DNA from: Lingula anatina
Taxonomy: Eukaryota > Brachiopoda > Lingulata > Lingulida > Lingulidae
Direction of reading: 5' to 3'
Assembly: GCF_001039355.2 (NCBI RefSeq)
Contig: NW_019773870.1
Span: 199,660 to 263,659, forward strand
DNA length: 64,000 bases
The stretch's first letter is position 1. Each line of letters begins with the position of its first letter. Position numbers and translations under genes: made by a program. Positions 1 to 12,534 of this stretch are shown here, piece by piece. The notes under the pieces were generated by a model. It was given only the letters and a program-made list of their open reading frames with translations. It had not been told where the DNA came from and searched no databases.

Positions 1-1174
1 AGTTGCTTGACTATCAAATCTGAAAAAAAAAGACAAAGTGTTTTTACACCTACTAGGGGGAAGGGGGTATATGCATGTCTGCTCATTAGACGGTGACCAG
101 TCTACATGTATACTACATGTACAGTGCTCAAGATCATAAAATGCACTAATACAGAAATTAACTGAATTGTGAAATTTAATTCAGATCACCATACACAGAC
201 CTGACAGAAATGGCAAATATGGTTCACTATTTACAAAAATATTTTTTTAATGAAAAGAAGAATACATAATTATTTAATCTCTTATATTCTGCGTATTTGT
301 AGCTTCTCTTTTGATGTGAAACAAGATAATTTGTTAAATATGATGATCAGGTAGCATAAGGGTTTTTGATTCCTTATGAACAAGTATATCAGTTACAGTA
401 GTATATTCAGTTATTTTCTGGTCAAACAATTGCAAGTACTTGTACTAGCATGAAAGGCCACAAAAGTCCCAGAAGAAAACCATTTTCCCAATTATGATCA
501 TTCAAGAGGGTTTCTTTAAATGAAAAATGGTATTCTGGTGTTATGCACAGAGACTGTCTGATAAACAATTAATTTTTTTAGATTCAAAAATTGAGTGAAT
601 TCAATACCAAATAATGGATTCAATACTTCATTATGTGATTTTTAGAGTAAATGTGATGGTCATTATTGCGAAGTTATAAATGTATATTTGAATATACTTT
701 GCTGCAGTGTCTTTGTGTAACTTAAGAAATTGTTTTGCTTAATATATGTTGTATGCAGTAAATTTGTGCATATTAAATATATAACAGGTACTTGTGTCAG
801 TGTTTTAGTGCAGTTGTCCTCTGTACTACCATACCAGTCTCATGGTTTTGCATTTACCGTACATATACTAATACCAGTGCTTGTTCCTGATTTTGGGATT
901 AGGTGAAAAAAAAAAACATTACAATGCACAATGGAACAGTAGTGAAATTTATTAGATATGAAAATGCTTTTTTTTTTTTTTTATCTTCACCGAGTTGCTG
1001 TTATCTGGAAACAAGAATTTCGGCCAATGGCTTAGAAAAATTGATTTCTAAAAATGGCCAGGAAATTCAGCCTTTTCAAGTATTTGTCATTGGTAAAAGA
1101 ACAAAAATGTGCACACACTATGTCTGATTGCAGTGGAACGACAGAGAAGTTGAAAGAGGGAATTTAGGACGGCC
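1..1174. other. AT-rich DNA upstream of the DUSP3-like gene
   Basis: No coding region is supported here. The stretch is AT-rich, with T and A runs at about 906-915 and 967-982. A possible 3' splice site (gattgcag) ends near 1133, so the phosphatase gene may have a 5'UTR exon further upstream. The short open frames here have no recognisable composition or family resemblance. Confidence 0.5.
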
Positions 1175-2873
<1,699 letters not shown>

Positions 2874-3037
2874 AAAACAGTGGAACAGTACATGGTTTAT
2901 CACATCGTTAATTTTCACATTTTGATGGGATTTAAAAAAAAACTTTTAATCCCATTATTTTTCTCAATATATGATGGTTTTCTTCCTGCACTTCACACGA
3001 GAAGAAATTTGACTCTTAGTAAGAGCCTTACAAAGAC

Positions 3038-3043
3038 AATAAA
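3038..3043 (+). terminator. Polyadenylation signal AATAAA of the DUSP3-like gene
   Basis: A canonical AATAAA lies 165 bases after the stop codon in an AT-rich 3' region. It is the first such hexamer downstream of the stop, so it is a likely but unproven poly(A) signal. Confidence 0.5.
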
Positions 3044-3065
3044 TCAAGTTGTGAGAAGAAAGTAG

Positions 3066-3661
3066 GAAGAAATGGCTTAGTGCCCTTTCGAGGGTTTTGG
3101 AAGGCCATAAAATTTTACTTTAAATCTGCAAAAAAAAAAAAAAAATCAGGTCTCCCTATGGAACGTGGAAGTATCGACATTAAATTTTTATCTCCAGTCA
3201 AAGTGTATAACCAGATCTGGATTTAGCCAAATATATTAAAGATGCATACAAAGCCAATTTTTTGTCACAAAAACTGACCAAATGCCAGCATATAGTTTCA
3301 AGTAGTATAACTAAGAGAATTACCAAAAGGCATCGTTTCATTTTACCCGAAAGTGGTTTGAACGGATTTTTCTGCTAGCATTCTATGCTGTATGTCAATG
3401 GGACAGAAAAGAAGGTCACGAAAGTAGGTTAAATTTCCGACCAAAAATTTAAAGAAAGGAGCAGTCTAAAGCTCATTTATGGCTGATCGAGTGATCTATT
3501 CAGTTTATCCCATGGCATATCGAATTTATTTGAGTCATATAAGAAACTTGTAGAGGTGGTTTACGTGTTACTGGGAATCCATGCTCCACCGATGCTCGGT
3601 TCGTATGTACCTTTAAGCTTTTGACCATCATCCACTATTCCATCAATTTACTTTTTTATTC

Positions 3662-3692
<31 letters not shown>

Positions 3693-3987
3693 AAGGAGAT
3701 TGACAATTATCATTTATTACTAGTTACCTTCAAACATGACAGTGACTTGCAGAAAAAGCAATTTAAATCCCCTATGCCGCAAGTGTTATCTTAATTCAAA
3801 TCAACATCTTTTTTAATAATTTCCCCTAAAATGCACTGAATCATCTCTGCACAGCAAAACTTTTAGAAATACAGTGTAACAACGCAGGTGCTGGACACAC
3901 ACTTCTCAAATCTAGTTAACTTGAACACTGTCCATTTCATACGTATAACACTGGAGTAGAGTGTGTAATATCTACAACCATAAATCA
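3066..3987. other. Convergent intergenic region between DUSP3-like and ATP5F1D
   Basis: No coding sequence was seen. The region holds A-runs at 3130-3144 and a long A-run at about 3661-3690. AATAAA hexamers on the minus strand (tttatt at about 3655 and 3712) may serve the ATP5F1D 3' end. Both neighbouring genes end toward this interval. Confidence 0.5.
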
Positions 3988-6509
3988 TTAATGTTTGTCA
4001 AGGAGAGCTTTTTGTAAAGCTTCGTAACACTCCACTTCAATCTGTGCCTCTGCTTTTTCCTTGTCTGTGGGTGCGCTGGTCACCATCTGTTGTGCCTTGG
4101 CTAGACCACTGGTCACTGCCTGGTAATGAAACAAGGCAGCAAAGCTGTCAAATGTACAGACAAAAAACAGGAAATAACTATGCACAAAATAGGCTACTGT
4201 CAATTCTGATGCAAAATTTTAATGACTGAATCTGACAAACTGCAATGATATGAGTTTATTTCCATTTTTGAAACTTTATTACACAATACACGATAACAAG
4301 TTTACCATCATTTTTACATAATCAACTAATAATGTTGTAAAGATGCAGGAAATGCCAAACAAACACTTTTAAGTATCTTATTAATTAAATAATGAAACTG
4401 TTAACATGCCTAAGAAATGAATCTGAGGAAATGTGAAAAAACGGCATTTCTTTGAAATAATGGCCCGATTAAGCTGATTTTTGAACTCAACCTGCGTTTT
4501 AGCAGGAATGACCACTCCTGTGAGTTTCATGACAATTGGCCCATCTGTTTTTCTTATATTGTATTTACAGTGTTGCATATATGCTGAAAANGCTCTACAA
4601 AATGCAAAAAAGAATGGGTCTCTAGCATTAAGGGTTCCTGAATTAGAGACAGTTTTCAGTTTCGGTATCTTATGGCCGCTACACCCGTGAAAATGCACCG
4701 ATTGACCCCAAATTCACACAGATGAAAGATGACCTGAAGGGTAACATTTTCCAATAATATTATTGGTTAAGTCTGTGTGGTGTCTGAAAAACAGCGCAAA
4801 TAAATTTTTTTTCGTAAAAAAATTCATTTTTTTGAAAATTTTTGCCCGTTTGACCTTGAAATAAAGGTCAAAGGTCAAATCCAAGGGCATATTTGAAATC
4901 TACACATATGACTTTTGGAAAGCTGTCTGTAGAAATTTTCCCCATAATTCCTTCCGTAGGGTAGATAATTAGCATTTAATTTTGCCATTTTTGGACAAGG
5001 GTGCATTGCAATGAGTGCCACACCTGGACCCCAATATCGACAAAGCCCAAATTTTACGTGGAACGAGTTGAGATTATAGGTGACCTAAATCCAAGGAATG
5101 GGTATGGGGGCCCTTACCGTCTAGGAGGAGAAGCGGTAACGGTAACATGGCGGCGGAGCCGCAGGAGCCGGCGGAACGGACCGGACGGGACTAAAACCAT
5201 GTGTACCGCCAGCGCTAACGCTGGTGGTACAATAAGGTACATTCATTCTGTACAGCTATATTGCAATAAATGTTTGTAAACTCATATTGGACATGACAAA
5301 TTTACAATAGCATAAAAATACCATTATCGTCAATTTAACTTAAGTGACAAAAAAAGGAATTTAATGGAGATCAACTGAGACTTGTGAATTATTTAAGAAT
5401 GATTGTGAATAAAAAAAATGAAGTTTTCTATTTTTTTACAAGCCCTTTAGTTAAGCATAATACCTAAAATTTTTAACATACTAAAAGGGAAGCATTCATA
5501 AGTTAAGATGCTCCGTGCTACCTGGTTGTAGGTTTCACTTTTGTTGCAGATCCTAATACACAATCCTTATTCAATTTGTTGATTCTGGTATTCAAAGACA
5601 ATTTCTCAAAGATATGTGTGCAATTAACCTCATATCACTAGGGAAATCTTAATTTTTACCTTTACTAGTAAGGGAGCTTACTGTGTTTGTATAAGCAAGC
5701 AATCTCAGAAAGGTTTTCAGAAATTTTGATAATTTTTTTTTGGATGAGGAGTTTTTTCAGGAGGAAAAGAAGTAATAATTTGTACTGAATCCAGGTCTCC
5801 TGTATTTTACTGAATATTTTTTCATCTTTTATTTCTACATTTTGTCTTCGAGGAGGTCTGCACTCTTGCAGTGCTCTCTAGGTAAGCTATGTCTCATAAT
5901 TCCCAAAGACGTCTTACCAAAGTATTGTACTTTTGTGCCACTTTCCTCAAACACACTCAGTAGTCCTGGCTTCAGGCACCCAATCCATGGAACGTGATCT
6001 GGTAGAATACCCACTGATCCGGCCAACGTAGGGACATCTACTTGCTTCACACTTTGTTGAACATAATATACCTATTGAAGGGAAGATTGTGTTACTACTC
6101 ACTGGAATGTTACCTTAAGGTACAAACATATCTAACAGTTTGAATTTCACCAAAAATGTAAAAAGCCAATGAGATTGATGGGATGCACTTATACTGTACA
6201 ACGACTTGCTAAAATGTGTACAAAGAAATTGTAATTAATCTGACAAACAAGTAAAGTGCTTTTGCGTGATTAAGTTCTACAGTAATTAACAAGTAACTAG
6301 AAATACACGACAGTCGAGTTTCATGAAACGGCCTATATAAACTGTTTCTTGTGTGCGTTTCAAGAAACGGAATGACATACATCACCAGGTGAAGCAAACG
6401 TTAATATTAGATCCCCCTTTTCTCTTCTTTGTTTTAATGAGGCTGATGAAAGCCTTGCAGCCTTGGAAACTACAGAATTTAAACGCGAAACCGGCCTAAG
6501 CATAGCCAT
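3988..6509 (-). CDS. ATP5F1D: Mitochondrial ATP synthase F1 subunit delta, internal exon not found
   Basis: This subunit is part of the central stalk of mitochondrial F1Fo ATP synthase (homologue of bacterial epsilon). Exons are 6509-6381 (43 residues from MAMLRPVSRL, an Arg-rich presequence lacking acids until a late Glu, ending TFASPGD), 6071-5918 (VYYVQQSVKQVDVPTLAGSV through KVQYFG) and 4119-3988 (AVTSGLAKAQQMV through EALQKALLDKH, stop 3990-3988). The QVDVPTL...GILPDHVP block and the C-terminal helical hairpin are diagnostic. Exons 1 and 2 join in phase 0. Exon 2 ends in phase 1 but the last exon starts in phase 0, so an exon of about 100 nt is required, coding the conserved SSG...N.DSSVQ.LAEEA strand region. 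I could not find it between 4120 and 5917; that interval contains repeat-like DNA and an ambiguous base. Confidence 0.9.
4380..5260. repeat. Repeat-like DNA inside the ATP5F1D intron region
   Basis: The composition changes to GC-mixed, non-genic sequence with internal inverted segments: TGACCTT at 4851 against AGGTCA at 4865 and 4872, and a strong hairpin at 5203-5230. One N is at 4591. No coding potential is convincing. It resembles dispersed invertebrate repeat DNA, but I cannot show other copies in this window. Confidence 0.35.
5203..5230. repeat. Perfect-length inverted repeat (hairpin)
   Basis: GTACCGCCAGCG and CGCTGGTGGTAC form 12-bp arms around a 4-base loop, with a single G-T type mismatch. 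It lies just downstream of a GC-rich GGCGG/CCGG stretch (5150-5190) that stands out from its AT-rich surroundings. It may be the terminus or core of a small mobile element. Confidence 0.6.
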
Positions 6510-6933
6510 GGCGAATCGCATCAAATATGGCCGACTGGTGTGGGATGTTTAACCTGTAGACGGCGCTTAGGTCTTGCAAGACAGTCCGCTTAAAAAAAGT
6601 AGAGGCGAGGCGAGTAGGCCTAAGTGTACTTGTAACAGGTGATCCGATGTCTGCCTCTATTTCTTTTGGATTTTATTTACTTATTTTCTGAGATTCTGTT
6701 TCAACAACTCTAAATTCTAATTCATATGAGATTCAAAATTGACAATGAATACACTGTAAGCAACACCTGATCTTGGACCTAACTATTTCTCTATTAAGGT
6801 CCATGACCTGATGAATTCCATTTTACCACCAAAACAGCGGTTATTGCAATTATTCCGAAATCTGTGCTTGCCATCGGACCACGTTGATTTTCTTGGCTAC
6901 CTTCCGTAACAAGATCTTAAGAGATCATTACAA

Positions 6934-6964
<31 letters not shown>

Positions 6965-7570
6965 AAATTTTTTTTAAAAATCGACTTACTTTGAATGTCG
7001 GATCGGATCTATTAAATATTTTTTAAGATATGGGAAAAATAGTCGCTTACCCCAGGAAAATTGTTTTATGGCACTTTTCCTCACCAAAATGAAGAGTTGA
7101 TTTTCCTTTAAGTACATTATTTTGTCGCCTATAAAGGCCAGGGTACTTAGTATATGGCTACTTTATGAAATTGTTCGTTTTACATATTTTAATTTTAATG
7201 AAATATTTAAACGGTCTTGAGCGATTAAGATTTTTTTCGTTCAGGTAGGCTAGTCACTCAAAGTCAATAAAACAGTGCAAATGGGGGTGTCACCTTCCCA
7301 CGTTTAAAAGACACAAGATATGGGGCATTTCACTATATTATGACTTAGTGAGATTTCTGACCTTNGAGTATAGTATGGTATTCTTAAGTCTTTTGCGTGA
7401 ACACCCTCTTCATTTCACTGAAGACTTCGTTCAATCTGCAGTGTACTGGTACATGACCATAACAATTATTGAAACAGGTTTGTATTCGTCAACACAGCAT
7501 TGATTTCCTAGTGTCATGCGTCACAGTCTATAAAAGTGCTCCTCCGTTCACACAGGAGACTTTAATTACA
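6510..7570. other. Intergenic region, divergent between ATP5F1D and the Cys-rich gene 1
   Basis: This interval must hold the promoters of both flanking genes. It contains an (AAAT)n microsatellite at about 6935-6965 and a single N at 7365. No TATA box is evident near the ATP5F1D start, as expected for a housekeeping gene. No coding sequence is supported. Confidence 0.5.
7529..7536 (+). promoter_or_regulatory. TATA box of Cys-rich gene 1
   Basis: TATAAAAG lies 42 bases before the ATG at 7571. This would place transcription start near 7558-7560 and give a very short 5'UTR. A strong TATA box suits a highly expressed tissue-specific secreted protein. Confidence 0.65.
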
Positions 7571-8733
7571 ATGGGTGTCATGGCGTACTGGCGCTTTCTC
7601 TTCGCTCTCTGTGTAGTGTTGATCTGTAGAACTCTGGCTAACAGAGAAGGTGCTCATCTAGTTTTACCTCTAGTTTAACAGAAAATGGATTTGTTTCATT
7701 GGTAACAATAACTTATAGAAAGATAGGTCAAAATGTTGTGAAGGTGGCCTTGAAAAGTACTGGATTTTTAGAAATTTGTATTAGGGAGAATAGCAGAGAC
7801 CAATAAGCTGTCATATGCATAATAGGCCAATGTAAATTTAATTGGAGTGCCAGTAATCTCAGACTTGGATAGGCCTTTCACATATCGTGACAGTTAGAAA
7901 TCAAATCCCCGTTTTACACTTGTTTATTACATTTCATTTCACCTTATTCATGAGGTATTTTTCTATCTTTTATTATTCTTTTCCTTCAGGTCGTGCAGTA
8001 ACCGACTTCTACAATTACCGTGATGAGATGGCGCAAGCTGTGTGTGTTTCCATGACGACAAGCGGTGCAATATTTGCCGTACGAAGGCAGTGCGACTCCA
8101 GTCAGCCAAACTGTGCTGACATATGTACCTCTGTTGGGTAGGTATAGCCTTCTCTGGCGAATCTGATAAAACAAAACGCACAGCAACCCCCATCAAGCAC
8201 GGAGGGTTGGATTATTGCACTTAATTCTTTTTTTTCTTTTCATCCTTTCTTTTATTTTTTCTCTCTCTCTCTCACTTTCTTCATTTCCCTTTTTGCCTCA
8301 TTTATTGTTTTTGTTATTTGTATTATCATAATATGTTTGTCAATGTCGTAGTTGCCAATTAAAAACCGTTACATCTTAAATTTAAAGATTAATTCAATGA
8401 AGCACAATTCTTCCTACTTCCCTCTCAAAGCATACATATACATGATGCAGTCATACGTTCCAGTATATACAGGTTTCCAGCGTCAACGTATATGTATACG
8501 ACGTTTTTAATATGACATTCACATGTGTACGTTAATATTTGTGAACACTGCTTTTAAGTTTAATGTATATTTTCAGTAAGACTTGCTTTGGTGGACAGCA
8601 CGTCTATGACAGCAATCGTCGCCTGTCCCCAGACCCCAGAGAGGACATAGGGACAGTGGGACTGAAGATATACAGGTACAACGACTGCAGCACCCTCGGG
8701 TGTGGGCCCAATTACTGCTGCTGTAAAGGTTAA
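7571..8733 (+). CDS. Secreted Cys-rich protein with CCC tail, paralog 1 (unrecognised family)
   Basis: Exons 7571-7649, 7990-8137 and 8577-8733 (phases 1 and 2) encode 127 residues. Exon 1 is essentially a signal peptide (MGVMAYWRFLFALCVVLICR, then TLANRE). Exon 2 has the family signature TDFYNYRDEMAQAVC, then AVRRQC, NC and DIC. Exon 3 has TCFGGQHVY, then IYRYNDC, and ends GCGPNYCCCKG. The mature part has 10 cysteines, an even number compatible with five disulfides in an extracellular protein. I do not recognise the family and assign no function. It is the first of four tandem + strand paralogs with identical intron phases, and exon 3 is exactly 157 nt here and in paralogs 3 and 4. A TATA box precedes it and a poly(A) signal follows at 8907-8912. 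Confidence 0.85.
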
Positions 8734-8906
8734 GATTCCCGTCAAGCTGGCTAAAGAAATAATGAAGACAATCTACAAACTCTGGGTCTAGGGTACGACC
8801 GCAGAGAGTTCGATGTCATCAGTTGATGAAAACAAGTTTTTGATCAAATTAATGCTCCCACGTAGTCTGTGAACCTGCACCGCGGTTGTAAAAGGTGTAA
8901 ATATAT

Positions 8907-8912
8907 AATAAA
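8907..8912 (+). terminator. Polyadenylation signal of Cys-rich gene 1
   Basis: AATAAA lies 174 bases after the stop codon of paralog 1 and is the first canonical hexamer downstream of it. Confidence 0.5.
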
Positions 8913-10302
8913 CAGATATGCCTTTCAATATAGGTATTATTGAAGGTTGTAGACCTTAATATTGTGTTTTTTAATGTCCACAAGTTCAGTATTTAATAAA
9001 CGGATGAGCTGCTTCAGTATATATTATGAACGTTCTTTTTTGTACATGTGGCTAATCGAAGAAGGGTATTCTCAATATGTTTTAGTAATTTTGATTTTTT
9101 TTTTCAAATTTGATTATGTAATTCATTTTGAGATTGATTGTTTGTCTTTAAAAAATAATACTTGTGAATTCGCAGAGTTTGAAAATAAAAGGAATTTCCT
9201 AAAAAGCTAGACCATTATTTCACTTTGAAAATTTTATATTAGTGTGGTCTCTCATCATAATACTGACGCAAAAGACTTGATAAGTGAAGATGTACATGTA
9301 CGGGTTGATCATTTACTTTTAAATGTATTTTATTGCGCTTAAAATAAATGCTGTACAGGCATACGATAATTTGTAAAAGATTTGCAGCTTTAACGCCATT
9401 AAAAAACACACATGCGCACAAAACCATGCAAAATGACGAGGAACGTGGCTAATAGCACCCACAACAATATCTTAATAATACTAAAAAAAATAAATAAATA
9501 AAATTTTAAATTATAAAATGAAATAGATAAACCCTTAAAACCGTATATTCAGCAACATATGGTATGTGTCAATCAGAAAGATTTAATATGAAGATATAGG
9601 TGAGTGATATGAATTGAAGACCAATAAATAAATCAATAGTAAATGAACCATTGATTCGTGACAATGGCAAGAAGGCGACAATGAACATCTTCAACAAAAT
9701 GTTTCAAGCTTTACTTCAGGGCGAAGGAGTTGATCAGTGGCAGTGTAATCACTCCGTTACTTTAAACTGATGTAGCGAACACAATGAATGATTATGGCAA
9801 TCAAGTGTTTTCTTTCTTGATCAAATCTTCACATTTTAACGCGCTTTCACCCCAACATCCAAAATTACATTCTCACGCTTCATGCAGGACGTTTTTTGCA
9901 AAAAATATTGATGTTTCTTTATTGATTTAAATTACAATGTCTTCAGCTAAAAATGACAATAGATCGTTTGAACATTATCATCAACAGCGACTTGTTGCAA
10001 TTCTATATTTTCTTTACATTGTGGCGTGAAGAAAATGGTCAACAGGCCCTTAACGTCACAGTACACAGCTCTATGAGAGCAAACACAGACAATTTTTGTT
10101 TAATGACAATGTTTAAGTAAAAAATCAATGTACATTCCCGGTGGACAATTTTTTCGATTACCAAAGATGTGCGCCTAAATAAAAAGGAAATTCAACATTT
10201 TAAATATAGAAATTATTGAAGTCTTATATTCCAATTCCCATGTGAACTAAAAATTTTGGTTAATTTTACACAAAGAGTTCGGAATAAGAAAAAAAAGGTG
10301 AA
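8913..10302. other. AT-rich intergenic region
   Basis: An A-rich AAAT/AAATA low-complexity patch lies at about 9483-9510. Short open frames here, for example at 8962-9210 and 9239-9427 on opposite strands, have AT-driven composition and no family resemblance. No gene is supported. Confidence 0.4.
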
Positions 10303-10911
10303 ATGGTGAATTATTCCGAAGAGAGGTCGTCGCCCAGTGATGCTGAACTGTTGAAGTCTACAGATGATAAGATGAAGTTTCCCTGTGAGAAGATGATGAA
10401 AACCCCTGATGTCGAAATGCTGCGTGTTGAAGAAATGGCCACCAATAAGACCAAACTGATCGAAAATGAGTGTTACCAGGAAGACAACGAAGAAAATGAC
10501 GAACAAGCGAAGGAAAAGATTGAGCAAAAGAGATACTATGAGGACAATGACGGAAATGATGAACAAGTAATGGAAAAGGAAAAACTGCATGTTGGAGAAA
10601 CGGACAATGATAAGGCCAAGCTGTTTGAAAATGTGTGTTACCATGAGGACAATGAAGAAAATGACGAACAAGTGAAGGAAGAGAATGATCTGCGTACTGA
10701 GGAAAGGGACAATGATATGGTGAATTTGAATATACCTGCTTATTACAAGGATAAAGACAGAAATGAAAAACAAGGGAAGAAAACGGATGAGTTCCTTGAT
10801 GCGTTAGAAAGAACTGAAAAACTTTACTTGAACTTGAAAGGTACAGAGAAATGGAGGTACCCACCTCATTGCAAACTAAGGCATTTTTTTAATGAGATAA
10901 GTTGTCCATGA
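10303..10911 (+). CDS. Possible intronless orphan gene: acidic, Asp/Glu/Asn/Lys-rich repeat protein
   Basis: A 202-codon ATG-initiated frame with no signal peptide and no membrane segment. From about residue 44 it consists of diverged repeats of about 35 residues: a hydrophobic-charged start (TKLIENECY, AKLFENVCY) followed by an acidic block such as QEDNEENDEQ, HEDNEENDEQ or EDNDGNDEQ, then a Lys/Glu linker. The protein is highly charged and probably disordered. The two antisense frames over the same DNA are long too, so the open frame alone is weak evidence; regular peptide-level repeats support coding. Function is unknown. It lies between paralogs 1 and 2 of the Cys-rich cluster but shares nothing visible with them. 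It could be the last exon of a larger gene or a decayed copy. Confidence 0.4.
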   Translation: MVNYSEERSSPSDAELLKSTDDKMKFPCEKMMKTPDVEMLRVEEMATNKTKLIENECYQEDNEENDEQAKEKIEQKRYYEDNDGNDEQVMEKEKLHVGETDNDKAKLFENVCYHEDNEENDEQVKEENDLRTEERDNDMVNLNIPAYYKDKDRNEKQGKKTDEFLDALERTEKLYLNLKGTEKWRYPPHCKLRHFFNEISCP

Positions 10912-11030
10912 GTAATTTTTAATAATTATTTTTTCTTTTAATCAATGTATAGAAAAATGGAGGTATCCACTTCACTGTAAATTTTTTTCAGTAAGGTTAG
11001 GAAATTGTCCAAAAATTGTTTTTCCTAAAA
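10849..11030. repeat. Diverged tandem duplication, about 106-bp unit
   Basis: The segment beginning ATGGAGGTACCCACCTCATT at 10851 recurs, diverged, at 10957 as ATGGAGGTATCCACTTCACT. The later shared part covers the 'agttgtcc' / 'aattgtcc' region. The first copy is the 3' end of the acidic-repeat frame and the second lies just after its stop codon. Confidence 0.55.
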
Positions 11031-11099
11031 TTTTCTTTTAATTATTGTATGTCACATTTTCCTTTATTTGCATTTGATTTTTTTTAATGCATACCCTTT

Positions 11100-12534
11100 G
11101 TGAAGGATAAGTTCTTAGGTTGTTAAATGTGTACTAAATATTGATTTGATTTGATTTGAGTAACATGTACAAAGCAGTCTTATAATTATATTTTTAAATG
11201 GCTGTGAATGTCTATGCAAAGCTAAAGTATGTTTAATGCTTATGTAAGCTAAAATTGTTTTATTATTTTTGAAACTGTTAAATCTTGGTTAAATTTGATT
11301 AGGAGGTGTTCATGTACCTTGTATTATAGCTTAACACTCTATCAATTACAGTGTATAAATAAGTGTCGGTGAAGTAGGTTTAAAGAAAAAAAATTAAGTT
11401 CCTTAATTTTTTTCGGTAAAAAAGGGAGATATGTGTAGTAAACCGTTAATTAGTGCTGATAACATAAATTTGAATACATATCATTTACATATCCAAATGG
11501 ATCTTAGCATGACAGTTTGCATGCGGTGAACTATTATTAGTATTGAGAGCTAATTTCTATATATGTGATCTACATATTCGTTAATGCAAATTGTACCCAC
11601 AATTAAATTTTGAGGTCTTGAGGCATGGCATGTCGCATGTCAGTCCTAGAAGTTAATCTAAAATGTAAATTAAGTTCATGTATAAAAGTAGAGAGAGTGA
11701 GAGAGTGAGGGAGAGATACCACAGAGAGAGAGGGTAGAAGAGACCTGAGTCTTCAGTCGGTTGAATAAATCATGTAGCGGAAAACTATTCCTGCCTGTCT
11801 CAGTTGTCTTATTGTTGAAAAAGTAACTCAAAGAACAAGTGTATAACCATCGACTGGTTATTACAAAAGGCGGCACAACCACGTATAGAGATGTATAGCA
11901 ATACTTATTAGCCATACAATGTAAAGACGCACATTTCTTGGACTTTTGTTAATTCTATATTTCTGAATGTGAATCAATCCCTTTTTACTGTTTTTCCAGA
12001 CCCATACCTATTACGAAAGTAGGTTGACTTTTTACTACTCTCAGAGTTTTCTGCAGAAAATGACAAATAACCCCCCCCCCGATCAAATTCCCACGCTTCA
12101 CACTTGTGAGACCTTGAGTTTGGTTACTTTATCGATTCAAATTTCCGTGCCAACTGGCTATTTTGATCAACAAATATCTGCTACAAACCTTATTTGATTT
12201 TCTCACTGCTAATCTAGAAAACAACATGTCTCACAATCAATGTGTTGATTTCCGTGCACATAACTTCCATGACAGGGTAAACGTGTACAAGGATCTAATA
12301 AACCGGTCTGTTGGATAATAAATATACGGGAAGATGATTCTATTGTTTTTTTTTTTTTGTTTTTTTTTTTTACTTCGAATTGATTTCAGTATCTTATCCT
12401 TTTCCCTTTTCTTCAAAATAGATATCTTAGTTTGAAAACTTACGTGACACAGACCAAAAACAAAATCTTCTTTTGTAGTCCAAGGTATTACACAGCCGCC
12501 TAGTTATAGCTGACGTTTGTTTCTCCCCGGCAAG
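11100..12534. other. Intergenic region upstream of the PAN/Cys-rich gene
   Basis: It contains a GA-rich microsatellite at about 11690-11735, a C-run at 12071-12080 and T-runs at 12345-12372. No coding sequence is supported. It must include the promoter of the 12535 gene, but no clear TATA box was seen. Confidence 0.4.

Noticed and set aside
10213-10864. Long minus-strand frames rich in Phe, Leu, Ile and His opposite the acidic repeat frame
   Set aside because: The composition is the complement of Asp/Glu/Asn-rich codons; the repeats are regular only in the + frame.
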